Part shown: positions 1 through 7,600 of the stretch, in pieces
Position numbering within the stretch: the stretch's first letter is position 1
How the letters are laid out: each line of letters starts with the position of its first letter
Assembly (NCBI GenBank): GCA_964636485.1
Contig: CAZWSO010000052.1
Coordinates: forward strand, 1-15,845
Source: CAYXRS01 sp964636485
Lineage (GTDB): Bacteria > Gemmatimonadota > Gemmatimonadetes > Gemmatimonadales > Gemmatimonadaceae
Direction of reading: 5' to 3'
Length of the DNA: 15,845 nucleotides
Program-made: the position numbers and the translations under genes
Notes under the pieces: generated by a model
Database searches by the model: none
Told to the model about the DNA's origin: nothing
The model's input: only the letters and a program-made list of their open reading frames with translations

Positions 1-1452
1 ATGTCGTTGCGCGATCGTCTCGGGGGCCGCAAGCGGCCGGCTCTGGCTGGCACCGAGGAAGTCCCGGTTCCTGAAGCAGAGTCGAGGCCGAACGGAAGCG
101 GTTCGCCCAAGCCGGCGACCGCCGCCGCATCCACCGCGCAGCCGAGGAGCTCGGGGATGTACACCCGGCGCGACGACGGGGCCGGCCTGAGTGCTGTCGA
201 TCAGCTGAAGGTGGACCTCCACCGGCGTCTCATCGAGCGGCTGGATCTCGAGGCTTTGGAGGAGATCAAGGACGAGAAGGAGCTCACCCTCCAGATCCGC
301 CAGGCGGTTATGGATTTCCTGCGGGCGGAGGCGACGCCGCTGAGCCAGGGGGAGCGCGAGGAGATCATCCAGGAGATCGTTTGGGAGATCACCGGTCTTG
401 GTCCCATCGAGCCCCTGTTCCGTGACGGCAGCATCAGCGACATCCTCGTCAACGGCGCCCGGGAGATCTACATAGAGCGGCGCGGCAAACTGGTAAGGGT
501 TGCGGCGACCTTCCGCAACGACGCTCACCTGCTGGCGGTAATCGACCGCATCGTGAGCCGCGTAGGGCGCCGCGTGGACGAATCGTCTCCGATGGTGGAC
601 GCACGGCTACCGGATGGTTCGCGCGTGAACGCGATCATTCCACCGCTCGCCCTCGATGGGCCGGTGTTGTCGATCCGCCGCTTCGGCGCCGATCTCATGG
701 TGGAGCAGCTCGTGGCGAACGGAGCCCTGACGGATGAGATGGTGGTGCTCCTTGCCGGCTGCGTGCGAGCGCGGCTGAACGTACTGATTTCGGGCGGGAC
801 CGGATCCGGCAAGACGACGATGCTGAACGCCCTCAGCTCATTTGTACCGGCCGAGGAACGCGTGATCACGATCGAGGATGCCGCGGAGCTCCAGCTCCGA
901 CAGGATCACGTGGTACGGCTGGAAACGCGTCCGCCCAACTCCGAGGGTCGCGGCGAGGTCGTGGCGCGAGATCTGGTGAAGAACGCGCTGCGCATGCGCC
1001 CCGACCGGATCATCATCGGTGAGGTGCGGTCGGCCGAGGCGCTGGACATGCTCCAGGCCATGAACACCGGCCACGAAGGCTCGCTCACCACCATACACGC
1101 CAACAGCCCGCGCGACGCACTTTCGCGCCTGGAGACGATGATCCTGTTCGCCGGCACGAATCTGCCCCCGCGCGCGATGAGGGAGCAGATATCCTCTGCA
1201 CTCGACGTGATCGTGCAGGTGGCGCGTCTGTCGGATGGCGTTCGCCGGATCATGAGCATCACCGAGGTGACGGGAATGGAGGGCGAGGTGATCAGCACGC
1301 AGGAGGTGTATCGCTTCCGGCGCCGCGGGCTCACTCCGGAAGGAAAGATACTCGGCAGCTTCGAGACCACCGGCATCCGGCCGAGCTTCATGGAGCGGCT
1401 CCGGCTCGCCGGCATCGACCTTCCCGACCAGATGTTCGCCGAGGCAATCTGA
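1..1452 (+). CDS. cpaF: Tad/Flp pilus assembly ATPase, CpaF/TadA family
   Basis: This is the cytoplasmic secretion ATPase (GspE/VirB11 superfamily) that powers extension, and in some systems retraction, of Flp-type pili. The 483-residue protein has a low-complexity Pro/Ser/Ala-rich N-terminus to about residue 60, then the usual CpaF N-terminal domain with the 'GLGPIEPL' stretch. The catalytic domain carries Walker A GGTGSGKTT (265-273), an Asp-box 'ITIEDAAEL' directly after it, Walker B 'DRIIIGE' (335-341) and the His-box GHEGSLTTIHANS (357-369). All expected ATPase motifs are intact and the length is normal. The ATG is the first base of the window, so no ribosome binding site can be seen, but 'MSLRDRLGG' is a typical family start. 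The stop TGA shares its last base with the ATG of the next gene, so tadB is translationally coupled. Identification is by motifs and by the tadB-tadC-tadG neighbours. Confidence 0.97.
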   Translation: MSLRDRLGGRKRPALAGTEEVPVPEAESRPNGSGSPKPATAAASTAQPRSSGMYTRRDDGAGLSAVDQLKVDLHRRLIERLDLEALEEIKDEKELTLQIRQAVMDFLRAEATPLSQGEREEIIQEIVWEITGLGPIEPLFRDGSISDILVNGAREIYIERRGKLVRVAATFRNDAHLLAVIDRIVSRVGRRVDESSPMVDARLPDGSRVNAIIPPLALDGPVLSIRRFGADLMVEQLVANGALTDEMVVLLAGCVRARLNVLISGGTGSGKTTMLNALSSFVPAEERVITIEDAAELQLRQDHVVRLETRPPNSEGRGEVVARDLVKNALRMRPDRIIIGEVRSAEALDMLQAMNTGHEGSLTTIHANSPRDALSRLETMILFAGTNLPPRAMREQISSALDVIVQVARLSDGVRRIMSITEVTGMEGEVISTQEVYRFRRRGLTPEGKILGSFETTGIRPSFMERLRLAGIDLPDQMFAEAI

Positions 1453-2402
1453 TGCAGCTCCTGGTTCTGGCTGGCGTCTTCATAGGCACGGTGGCCCTGC
1501 TGATCGGGGCATTCGTCTTCATCAACCGGCGGCGTCTGGCAGCGAGCCAGGCAGCCAGGACGAGGTTGAGCACGCTCGACGACGATCCCGATCGCCCCCG
1601 GCTCCTTCGCGACGACGCCGTGAGCAGTCTGCCCTTCCTGAACCGCTTGCTTACGGGGCAGTCGTTCACGGATGAGCTCGCACTTCAGCTTCAGCGCGCG
1701 GGCACGACGATCACCCCGGGCGGCTACATCATGATCGTGATCGCCAGCGGGATGGCCGGCATCCTGCTCGGCACCCTCGGTGGCGCGCTGGGCACGTTGG
1801 TCGGTGGCGTCCTGGGTTTGGTGGCTCCCATCTTTTGGCTGCTCCGAAGGCAGAAGAAGCGGCTGGCGGCGTTCGAGGAGCAGCTTCCGGAAGCCATCGA
1901 CATGATCATCAGCGCCATGAGGGCGGGCTATTCCTTCCAGGCCGCAATGAAGTTCATCGGGGAGGAGGTCTCCGAGCCCCTCGGGCCGGAGTTCAGTCGC
2001 TTCTACGACGAGCAGCGACTGGGCATCGAGGTTCGCGCAGCACTGCTGTCATCGCAGGAGCGCATCGGAAGCCTCGACTACAAGATGTTCGTTACGGCCG
2101 TCCTGATCCAGCGCGAAACTGGTGGGAATCTGGGCGAGATTCTCACTAACCTCAGCACTCTCATGCGAGAACGGGTGGCGGTTCGGGGGCAGATCCAAAC
2201 ACTCACGTCGGAGCCCAAGCTTTCCGCCAGGATTCTCGCCAGTCTGCCAGTGGTGGTGTTCCTTGCCCTCCAACTCATCGATCCCGACTTCATGAAGCCG
2301 ATGCTCGAGAGCCAGGTCGGTCTGCTTGCGCTGGCGGTGGGCGCGGTCAGCGTCGCGTTCGGGTACATGGTAATGATGAAGATCGCCGACGTGGACTACT
2401 AG
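1452..2402 (+). CDS. tadB: Tad pilus inner-membrane platform protein TadB
   Basis: This is one of the paired GspF-like integral membrane proteins that form the inner-membrane platform on which the CpaF ATPase acts. The 316-residue protein has an N-terminal TM helix (about 2-24), a Gly-rich double TM segment (about 93-134), then the cytoplasmic T2SSF/GspF helical domain starting near 'LPEAIDMIISAMRAGYS' (145 onward). The conserved 'ETGGNLGEIL' motif follows, and two TM helices close the protein. Length and order match TadB. The start codon overlaps the cpaF stop by one base (TGATG), with GAGG about 8 bases upstream. TadB normally works as a pair with TadC, which follows 10 bases downstream. 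Confidence 0.95.
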   Translation: MQLLVLAGVFIGTVALLIGAFVFINRRRLAASQAARTRLSTLDDDPDRPRLLRDDAVSSLPFLNRLLTGQSFTDELALQLQRAGTTITPGGYIMIVIASGMAGILLGTLGGALGTLVGGVLGLVAPIFWLLRRQKKRLAAFEEQLPEAIDMIISAMRAGYSFQAAMKFIGEEVSEPLGPEFSRFYDEQRLGIEVRAALLSSQERIGSLDYKMFVTAVLIQRETGGNLGEILTNLSTLMRERVAVRGQIQTLTSEPKLSARILASLPVVVFLALQLIDPDFMKPMLESQVGLLALAVGAVSVAFGYMVMMKIADVDY

Positions 2403-2412
2403 GGTAATTGAC

Positions 2413-3321
2413 ATGCCTCTCGAGCTCATTGGACTCATAGCTGTTCTGGTCGCTGCCGCATCGGTTGCTGCCTATGCCCTCGTAGGACGGCAACAGCGTC
2501 GCGCCGTCATTCAGCGCGCACGCGGTGAGAGCGGTGTCACGCCCACGGCGCGTACACTGGTCATCGAGGAGGACCGGTCGGTGCTGAGCCACCTGGCCGG
2601 ATTCCTTCCTGACAACTGGACGGAAGGGGAGGAGACTCAGAACCGCCTGATCCAGGCCGGCTTCGATGGGCCTACGGCTCCGCTGTCGTTTGCCACCGTG
2701 CGATTCGCCCTGCTCATCGGTCTTCCGATCACGGCAATCGCCCTGGGGCCGGCAGACCTGGCGATGCAAGCGCTTGTCGCGGTAGGCGCAGCGGCGGTTG
2801 CGTTTATCCTGCCGCTCTACTATGTCCAGCGCCGCTCGCGGGTGCGGCAGACCACAATACGTCGATCGCTCCCCGATGCGCTCGATCTGATGGTCGTGTG
2901 CGTGGAAGCAGGGGTGAGCCTGGACGCCGCGATCCTTCGGGTCGCGCGGGACATGCAGCTCGCGCACCCCGAGCTCGCACGCGAGCTGCTGATCGTCAAC
3001 CGAAGGCAGAATGCCGGCGTCACCCGCGAGGAGGCCCTGCGGGGAATGTGGCACCGCACCGGCGTCGAGGAGATTCGTTCGCTGATTTCGAGCATGATCC
3101 AAAGTGAGAAGTGGGGCACCAGCATCGCGACCATTCTCAGGGTGAGCGCCGAAACGCTGCGCCGCAAGCGGCGTCAAATCGCGGAGAAGAAGGCCGCAAC
3201 CGCGCCGCTCAAGATGCTGTTCCCTCTCATGCTGTTCATCCTGCCGGCGCTGTTCATCGTGATCCTGGGCCCGGCGGGGATGCATATCGCGGCACTGCTT
3301 CGTGGGGATTTCTCCCGCTGA
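2413..3321 (+). CDS. tadC: Tad pilus inner-membrane platform protein TadC
   Basis: This is the second GspF-like platform protein of the Tad pilus. The 302-residue protein has an N-terminal TM helix (about 3-24), a TM pair near 90-135, and a T2SSF domain that starts at 'SLPDALDLM' (152-160) and contains 'VEAGVSLDAAI'. The characteristic 'QSEKWGTSIATILR' segment and an 'RRKRRQIAEKKAATAP' basic stretch follow, before the last hydrophobic segment 'LMLFILPALFIVILG'. This basic-then-hydrophobic ending with 'EKKAATAPLKM' is typical of TadC rather than TadB. The start lies 10 bases after tadB with a modest AGGG 9 bases upstream. The 62 bases after the stop lead into the tadG-like gene. Confidence 0.94.
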   Translation: MPLELIGLIAVLVAAASVAAYALVGRQQRRAVIQRARGESGVTPTARTLVIEEDRSVLSHLAGFLPDNWTEGEETQNRLIQAGFDGPTAPLSFATVRFALLIGLPITAIALGPADLAMQALVAVGAAAVAFILPLYYVQRRSRVRQTTIRRSLPDALDLMVVCVEAGVSLDAAILRVARDMQLAHPELARELLIVNRRQNAGVTREEALRGMWHRTGVEEIRSLISSMIQSEKWGTSIATILRVSAETLRRKRRQIAEKKAATAPLKMLFPLMLFILPALFIVILGPAGMHIAALLRGDFSR

Positions 3322-3352
3322 GCCAGATGGACTCGTAGCAGCTTACCGTTCG

Positions 3353-3377
3353 TTGGTCGTGGGACCAAGGGGGAGGG
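3353..3377 (+). promoter_or_regulatory. Small hairpin followed by a strong Shine-Dalgarno upstream of the tadG-like gene
   Basis: In the 62-base spacer between tadC and the next gene, TTGGTC (3353-3358) can pair with GACCAA (3363-3368) over a GTGG loop. A purine-rich run, AGGGGGAGGG, follows at once and ends 6 bases before the ATG at 3384. The purine run is a convincing ribosome binding site and fixes that start. The 6-bp hairpin is visible but short, so any role in tuning translation or RNA processing is speculative. Confidence 0.45.
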
Positions 3378-3383
3378 AACACA

Positions 3384-4523
3384 ATGCGTTCGCTACGAAA
3401 TAGGCGGGGCGCCGTCGCCATCTTCACCGTGCTGCTCTTCCTGGCGCTCACCGTCATCCTGGCAGTGGTCGTGGATCTGAGCCGGCTGTTCTATGTACGC
3501 AACGAGCTGCAAACGGCGGCCGATGCCGCGGCCATGGCCGGCGCCATCGAGCTGCTCCAGGACGCCACCCAGTCGGAGACCATGGCGACCACGTACGGAG
3601 AGCGCAACCCGGCGCTGAACGCCGCCGCCGAGGTACCGGAAGGCAACGTCGTGCTCGGCCGGTGGGTAGACGGAACTTTCGTCCATGAGGGAGTCACCGC
3701 ACTGGACGCTGATGCGGTTCAGGTCACTGCCGTTCGGACGCCACCGCATTTCCTGGTTGCGAGGATTCTCGGATTGACCCCGGGCACTCTGCGCGCCACG
3801 GCCATAGCGTGGGCTCGCCAGCCCATTGCAACGACCGCGTCGGAATGCTTGAAGCCATGGGCCTTGCCGTACGTTCACCTGACTGATGCCCTGAACCGGG
3901 CTCGGGGAGTGAACCTTCCGCTCGACCGCGAGCTGTCGACAGCGGATACTGAAAAGCTTGCGGAACTGACCGCGTCCGGTGCCAACCAAACGGAACTGGC
4001 GTTCACTTTGCACCAGGGCCCGGGAAACACGACGGGTTTGCCTGGTAACTACTATGACGTGGTGCTGCCAACCTTCTGGCTTGAGAGTACGCAGGACTAC
4101 CGCCGCAACGACGATGGCACCCTCTACGAACATCAGTACGGTCTGCCGCCGTATCTCGAGAACATCAGCGGGTGCAACACTCAGTCGATGGGCCCGGGTG
4201 ACAGTCTGAGAACGGAGCCAGGGCAGAACAATCCTGAGCAGCGAAAGCAAGCGGTGGATGGACTGTGCGGAGGGCCGTGCTCGGAGTACGACGGTGGCAA
4301 GGGGTTTCCGATGGTAAGCTCCTTCTGGCTCGGCAATCCAGGTGGGCGTGATGCAGTGGAAGTCCAGATGCTGGCGTCGTTCCGTTTGACCAATGTTACC
4401 GGCCCTGGTGGTGGGGCGAATGCGTGCAGTGGGTGCATCTCGGGCTACTTCGAGGAGCTAAAGGCGGCGGGCACTCCTGCAGCCGGCAACACGACGATAG
4501 TCAAACCCATCCTGGTCAAGTGA
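3384..4523 (+). CDS. tadG: TadG/TadE-like pilus assembly protein (exported, N-terminal anchor)
   Basis: This is a pseudopilin-like Tad protein, predicted to be anchored in the inner membrane with most of its 379 residues in the periplasm. The N-terminus is diagnostic: 'RNRRGAVAIF', a long TM helix (about 9-31), then 'VDLSRLFYVRNELQTAADA' and 'AAMAGAIELL'. A beta-rich section with 'ARILGLTPGTLRATAIAWA' matches the TadG C-terminal (DUF2134-like) region. Six cysteines (155, 264, 295, 299, 348, 351) lie in the periplasmic part, including CGGPC and CSGC, and could form disulfides. I see no von Willebrand A MIDAS motif, so this is the short TadG form. The start is fixed by a strong purine-rich ribosome binding site. 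It sits between tadC and a pseudokinase gene in the same direction. The gene symbol is by family and context; TadE and TadG are not always separable. Confidence 0.85.
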   Translation: MRSLRNRRGAVAIFTVLLFLALTVILAVVVDLSRLFYVRNELQTAADAAAMAGAIELLQDATQSETMATTYGERNPALNAAAEVPEGNVVLGRWVDGTFVHEGVTALDADAVQVTAVRTPPHFLVARILGLTPGTLRATAIAWARQPIATTASECLKPWALPYVHLTDALNRARGVNLPLDRELSTADTEKLAELTASGANQTELAFTLHQGPGNTTGLPGNYYDVVLPTFWLESTQDYRRNDDGTLYEHQYGLPPYLENISGCNTQSMGPGDSLRTEPGQNNPEQRKQAVDGLCGGPCSEYDGGKGFPMVSSFWLGNPGGRDAVEVQMLASFRLTNVTGPGGGANACSGCISGYFEELKAAGTPAAGNTTIVKPILVK

Positions 4524-4588
4524 TGCGGACTGCGTACCGTGCGGGACGTCAGCCGCAAACAGGAAGCGGCAGCTGGTCGGCCGCGGCC

Positions 4589-4598
4589 GGAGGAGGGA
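4589..4598 (+). promoter_or_regulatory. Shine-Dalgarno that decides the pseudokinase start
   Basis: GGAGGAGGGA lies just before the ATG at 4602. The longer in-frame alternative, a GTG at 4539, has no such sequence upstream. The shorter 481-residue protein is therefore preferred over the 502-residue one. Confidence 0.7.
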
Positions 4599-4601
4599 AC
4601 G

Positions 4602-6047
4602 ATGGACGCTGCGTCCGTAGCGCCGGCCGGTCGTGAAGCGCAGGCGGAACGTGCGCTGGAGGCTCTTGCCGATGACCGACGGCTCGAGATCGCACCGCTG
4701 CTGCTGCGCTTTCGCTGGCTGCAGCTTCTCGCTGCGCGCGACGGTCTGCTGACGCTGCACGCGCGCGAGATCCGCTCTGGCATCCACTACGTGGTGCGGG
4801 TTGCCACAGTGCGGGCTCAGCTCGACCCGGCGACGCACGACCTCATCGCTACGGAGTGCGCTTTAGTGGAGCGCCTGAGCCACCGCAACATTGCCCCACT
4901 CGAGGACATCGGTGTGCCGGGCGCAGGCGCCTATTGCCTGCCGGGCCTCACCAGGTTGCGCACTTTGGAGGATGTGCTCGACGGGCCCGAACTGCCGCCA
5001 GAGGCAGTGATCGATCTGTTGCGCCAGGTCGCTGCGGCGCTGGATTCCGCTCATGGGGCGGGAGTGGTGCATGGATCGCTGGCGCCGACTGCCGTCATTG
5101 TGGATGAGCGGTCAGATGTCAGGGTCATTGGGCTCGGTCGTGCCACGGAAGTCGACGGAGCCGCTGGACAGAGCGGCCTGCCGGCCTATCGGGCCCCGGA
5201 GCAGTGGACCGGCGAGGCCGTTGTTCCGAGCACCGATCAGTACGCGCTCGCCATCATTGCCTGCGAGCTGTTGGGCGGGCAGCGGCGCCGTGTTGTGGAA
5301 GCGCCAACACCACTGGAGGAGATCGCGCCGGTAGATGTTCCGGTGCGCCCGGGCTGGAGTGCCGGCACGGTCCTCCAGCTCACGGCCGTGCTGCGGCGCG
5401 CGCTCGGTCGTAGTCCCAACAAGCGCTATCCCAGCGCTTCGGCTTTCGTGGAGGCGCTCGACCGCGCTTTCTCGAGAAGCTCGGATCAGGCACTGCGAGC
5501 GGTCGAGAGCGTGCCTTCATCGATGCGTCGCTCCGGCACGGCCGTGGCGCTGCTGGTGTCCGCCAGCATCCTGCTGATTGCGGCCGGGGCGAGCTCACCA
5601 CAGGTGCGCTCAGATGCTCGGGGCGTGGGGCTGCGTCTCTGGAGCGGAACGATGTCTCTCGTCGGACGTGCTCCGGAGCAGCTCTCGGTCGAGCAGCGAG
5701 TACCTCCGGTGGGGCTGCCGGCAACCGGAGCACCATCGCGTTCGCGGGCCGCACCAGCCCAGGCGCCGACGACTCGGCCAGTTGCCGATGTCACCCCACT
5801 GGTCGAGGAGCAGCCTCTGGTCGGATTCGTTCGCGTGCAGCTCGAGGGGGGAACAGGGCGCATAGTGGCGAACGGGCTCGAGCTGGGAGATGCTCCGGGG
5901 GTCGTGCCGCTGCCGCCAGGAGCTCACGTCCTCAGCATCATCTCGAGCGGATCCTCCGCCAATCCGGGCAGCAGGCGGGTGACTGTGCGCGCCGGTGATA
6001 CGGTCAGCACCAGCTTCCGCTTGGTTCAATCCATTCCCAACCCGTGA
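4602..6047 (+). CDS. Membrane-anchored pseudokinase (Ser/Thr kinase fold) with C-terminal PEGA-like domain
   Basis: The first ~290 residues have the layout of a Hanks-type Ser/Thr kinase, but the catalytic positions are replaced. Numbering from the ATG at 4602: the beta-3 lysine is Arg66 (YVVRVA); the HRDLKPxN loop reads HGSLAPTAV (157-165), lacking both Asp and Asn; DFG reads GLG (177-179). Structural landmarks remain: 'LSHRNIAPLED', 'AYRAPEQW' with the APE motif at 198-200, and 'STDQYALAI' with Asp212. A TM helix follows at about 311-330, then a Pro/Ala-rich linker. The last ~75 residues (about 406-478) resemble a PEGA domain ('LPPGAHVLSI', 'RRVTVRAGDT'). The likely topology is pseudokinase in the cytoplasm and PEGA outside. 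It lies 78 bases after the tadG-like gene and 8 bases before the next start, so it probably belongs to the pilus operon. Loss of activity is inferred from the residues; a partner-binding or scaffold role is a guess. Confidence 0.85.
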   Translation: MDAASVAPAGREAQAERALEALADDRRLEIAPLLLRFRWLQLLAARDGLLTLHAREIRSGIHYVVRVATVRAQLDPATHDLIATECALVERLSHRNIAPLEDIGVPGAGAYCLPGLTRLRTLEDVLDGPELPPEAVIDLLRQVAAALDSAHGAGVVHGSLAPTAVIVDERSDVRVIGLGRATEVDGAAGQSGLPAYRAPEQWTGEAVVPSTDQYALAIIACELLGGQRRRVVEAPTPLEEIAPVDVPVRPGWSAGTVLQLTAVLRRALGRSPNKRYPSASAFVEALDRAFSRSSDQALRAVESVPSSMRRSGTAVALLVSASILLIAAGASSPQVRSDARGVGLRLWSGTMSLVGRAPEQLSVEQRVPPVGLPATGAPSRSRAAPAQAPTTRPVADVTPLVEEQPLVGFVRVQLEGGTGRIVANGLELGDAPGVVPLPPGAHVLSIISSGSSANPGSRRVTVRAGDTVSTSFRLVQSIPNP

Positions 6048-6050
6048 GGT
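6046..6050 (+). promoter_or_regulatory. Shine-Dalgarno that decides the TPR gene start
   Basis: GAGGT overlaps the stop codon of the pseudokinase gene and lies 5 bases before a GTG at 6056. The alternative GTG at 6044 has no purine run upstream. The choice changes the protein by only four residues, and both versions keep the signal peptide. Confidence 0.55.
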
Positions 6051-6055
6051 CGGTT

Positions 6056-7600
6056 GTGCGCATAGCCCTGCTCGCGTTCGCGAGCGCGTCGCTGCTATCG
6101 GCGCTCGAAGCTCAGCACCCCACACTGGCGCATGGCACGTCGGAGTGTCGGGCGGCGGGGCGCGTCAGTCTGGTGCTGAATGAACCGCGCAGCGAGGCTC
6201 ACACGGCGGTGGCCGTGTATCCGCTCGCCGGCGGTCCGTCGGCGGGCGATGGTGCGTACCTGATCGATGCAATACCCCGGGCGGTGGCCGATCGTCTCGG
6301 AGCGGTCAGGGAGCTCGATGTCGCCTACTTCTCGCATCGCATCTATTCGCCGAACGCCATTGCGTCGCCCTCCTTCTGGCCTCGCTCGGCCGCGGGAAAG
6401 AGCTACGCGCTCGTGGGGAGGCTCAGCAGGGAGAGAGCGGACACGAGAGTGGAGTTGGCCCTTCACGGTGGCACGATGAACGAGTCGCTCTGGTCTGCCC
6501 GGTACTCGCTGCGCGCGACACCGTGGGAGCAGATCGTGGAGCAGGTCGCGCTGGCGGTGGCAGCGAACATCGGGCAGACGGCCAGTGAAGGCATGCTCCA
6601 ACTGTCACAACCGATGCCCACTGGTCGCGGGCGGGAGCTCGTGCATCGCGCCCGCTACGCGATGGAGGGGAGCATCCCGGGAGCGGCGGCAGCCGTGCCA
6701 CTCTACCTCGCCGCTCTCGGGCGCGACTCCGCGGACCTGGATGCTCTGACCGGCGTTGTCGCAGCGCTCGCCCGTACCGGCGCGGCGAACTCGCGCCTTC
6801 CGGGCATCTCGAGGGATTCCGCAGTGGCGATCGCTCGGCGCTCGTCAGCGCGCGCCATCCGCATCGCCCCCGGGGATGCCCGATCGTGGATAGCGCGCGG
6901 ACAGGCACTGGCTCTCGAAGACCCTTTTCGCTACGCCGGCGTGATCCAGGCCTATCAGCGAGCGATCTCGAGGGATCCTGCAAGCTCCGAGGCGCGCCTC
7001 CAGCTTGCGCTCGCGCAGAGTGATCTGCGCCAGGATGCGGCATCGAACAGGGAGTTTCGCCGGGCGCTGGAAGCCGCGCCCTGGCGGGTTGACATCATGG
7101 TCGCTTTCGCGCGAACGCTGCTGTTGCAGCGCAACTTTGATGCTGCGTGCGTCCTCCTCAACCATGCTGTCAGCACGGATCCGGATCACGGTCCGGCTTA
7201 CGCCGAGCGGGGACTGGTTCGGGTCAGACTGGGGGAGATGAGGGAAGCCATAGCGGACGGAGAAACGGCTGCGAGAACTGGTGACGTCATTGGCGGGACG
7301 CTCGCATCGTTGGTCGCGCGCGCCGCATCACGTGACACGGTAGCGGCCATCACGGATCTCAACAGGTTGCGCGCACTGGTTGGCAGCATACCGGATGGTG
7401 AGGCAGCGGTGCTGCTGGCGCTTGCTCACGCCTCGGTTGGACGGCGGGATGAGGCACTGTCACTGCTCTCGTCGGTGGCTCCCCATACGCTTGCCCGCGC
7501 GAGTCTTCTCCGGCACTACGGGTTCGATCCGGTACGGAGGGATCGGCGCTTCTCAGCGGGCGCGCCCGCGGTGTTGCCGAGCAGACCTATCGAGAGATGA
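6056..7600 (+). CDS. Exported TolB-like/TPR-repeat protein
   Basis: From the GTG at 6056 the protein has 514 residues and begins with a likely Sec signal peptide, hydrophobic at about 3-17 with a plausible cleavage after 'LEA' (17-19). No lipobox cysteine is present. The next section, 'VAVYPLAGGPSAGDGAYLID' through 'YALVGRLSRE' and 'ESLWSARYSL', follows the pattern of the TolB-like/FlgO-like domain often found in bacterial kinases and cyclases ('VAVLPF', 'VLEGSVRR', 'LWSERYDR'). The second half contains TPR-type helices ('AYQRAISRDPASSEARLQLA', 'GPAYAERGLVRVRLGEMREA'). The end reads 'HYGFDPVRRDRRF', matching the terminal 'FDPLRxDPRF' of kinase-linked TPR proteins. It may act in the periplasm near the Tad apparatus; TadD, the TPR protein of classical Tad loci, is a possible functional counterpart, but the domain makeup differs. 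Its stop overlaps the next start (ATGA at 7597). Confidence 0.8.
   Translation: MRIALLAFASASLLSALEAQHPTLAHGTSECRAAGRVSLVLNEPRSEAHTAVAVYPLAGGPSAGDGAYLIDAIPRAVADRLGAVRELDVAYFSHRIYSPNAIASPSFWPRSAAGKSYALVGRLSRERADTRVELALHGGTMNESLWSARYSLRATPWEQIVEQVALAVAANIGQTASEGMLQLSQPMPTGRGRELVHRARYAMEGSIPGAAAAVPLYLAALGRDSADLDALTGVVAALARTGAANSRLPGISRDSAVAIARRSSARAIRIAPGDARSWIARGQALALEDPFRYAGVIQAYQRAISRDPASSEARLQLALAQSDLRQDAASNREFRRALEAAPWRVDIMVAFARTLLLQRNFDAACVLLNHAVSTDPDHGPAYAERGLVRVRLGEMREAIADGETAARTGDVIGGTLASLVARAASRDTVAAITDLNRLRALVGSIPDGEAAVLLALAHASVGRRDEALSLLSSVAPHTLARASLLRHYGFDPVRRDRRFSAGAPAVLPSRPIER

Noticed and set aside
2347..3285. 312-codon open frame on the minus strand, antisense to tadC
   Set aside because: Composition is His/Arg/Asp/Gln-rich with no domain, and tadC on the other strand is unmistakable; this is a GC-driven shadow.
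4539..4601. Upstream GTG start for the pseudokinase
   Set aside because: No ribosome binding site and a 21-residue charged extension; the ATG at 4602 has a very strong one.
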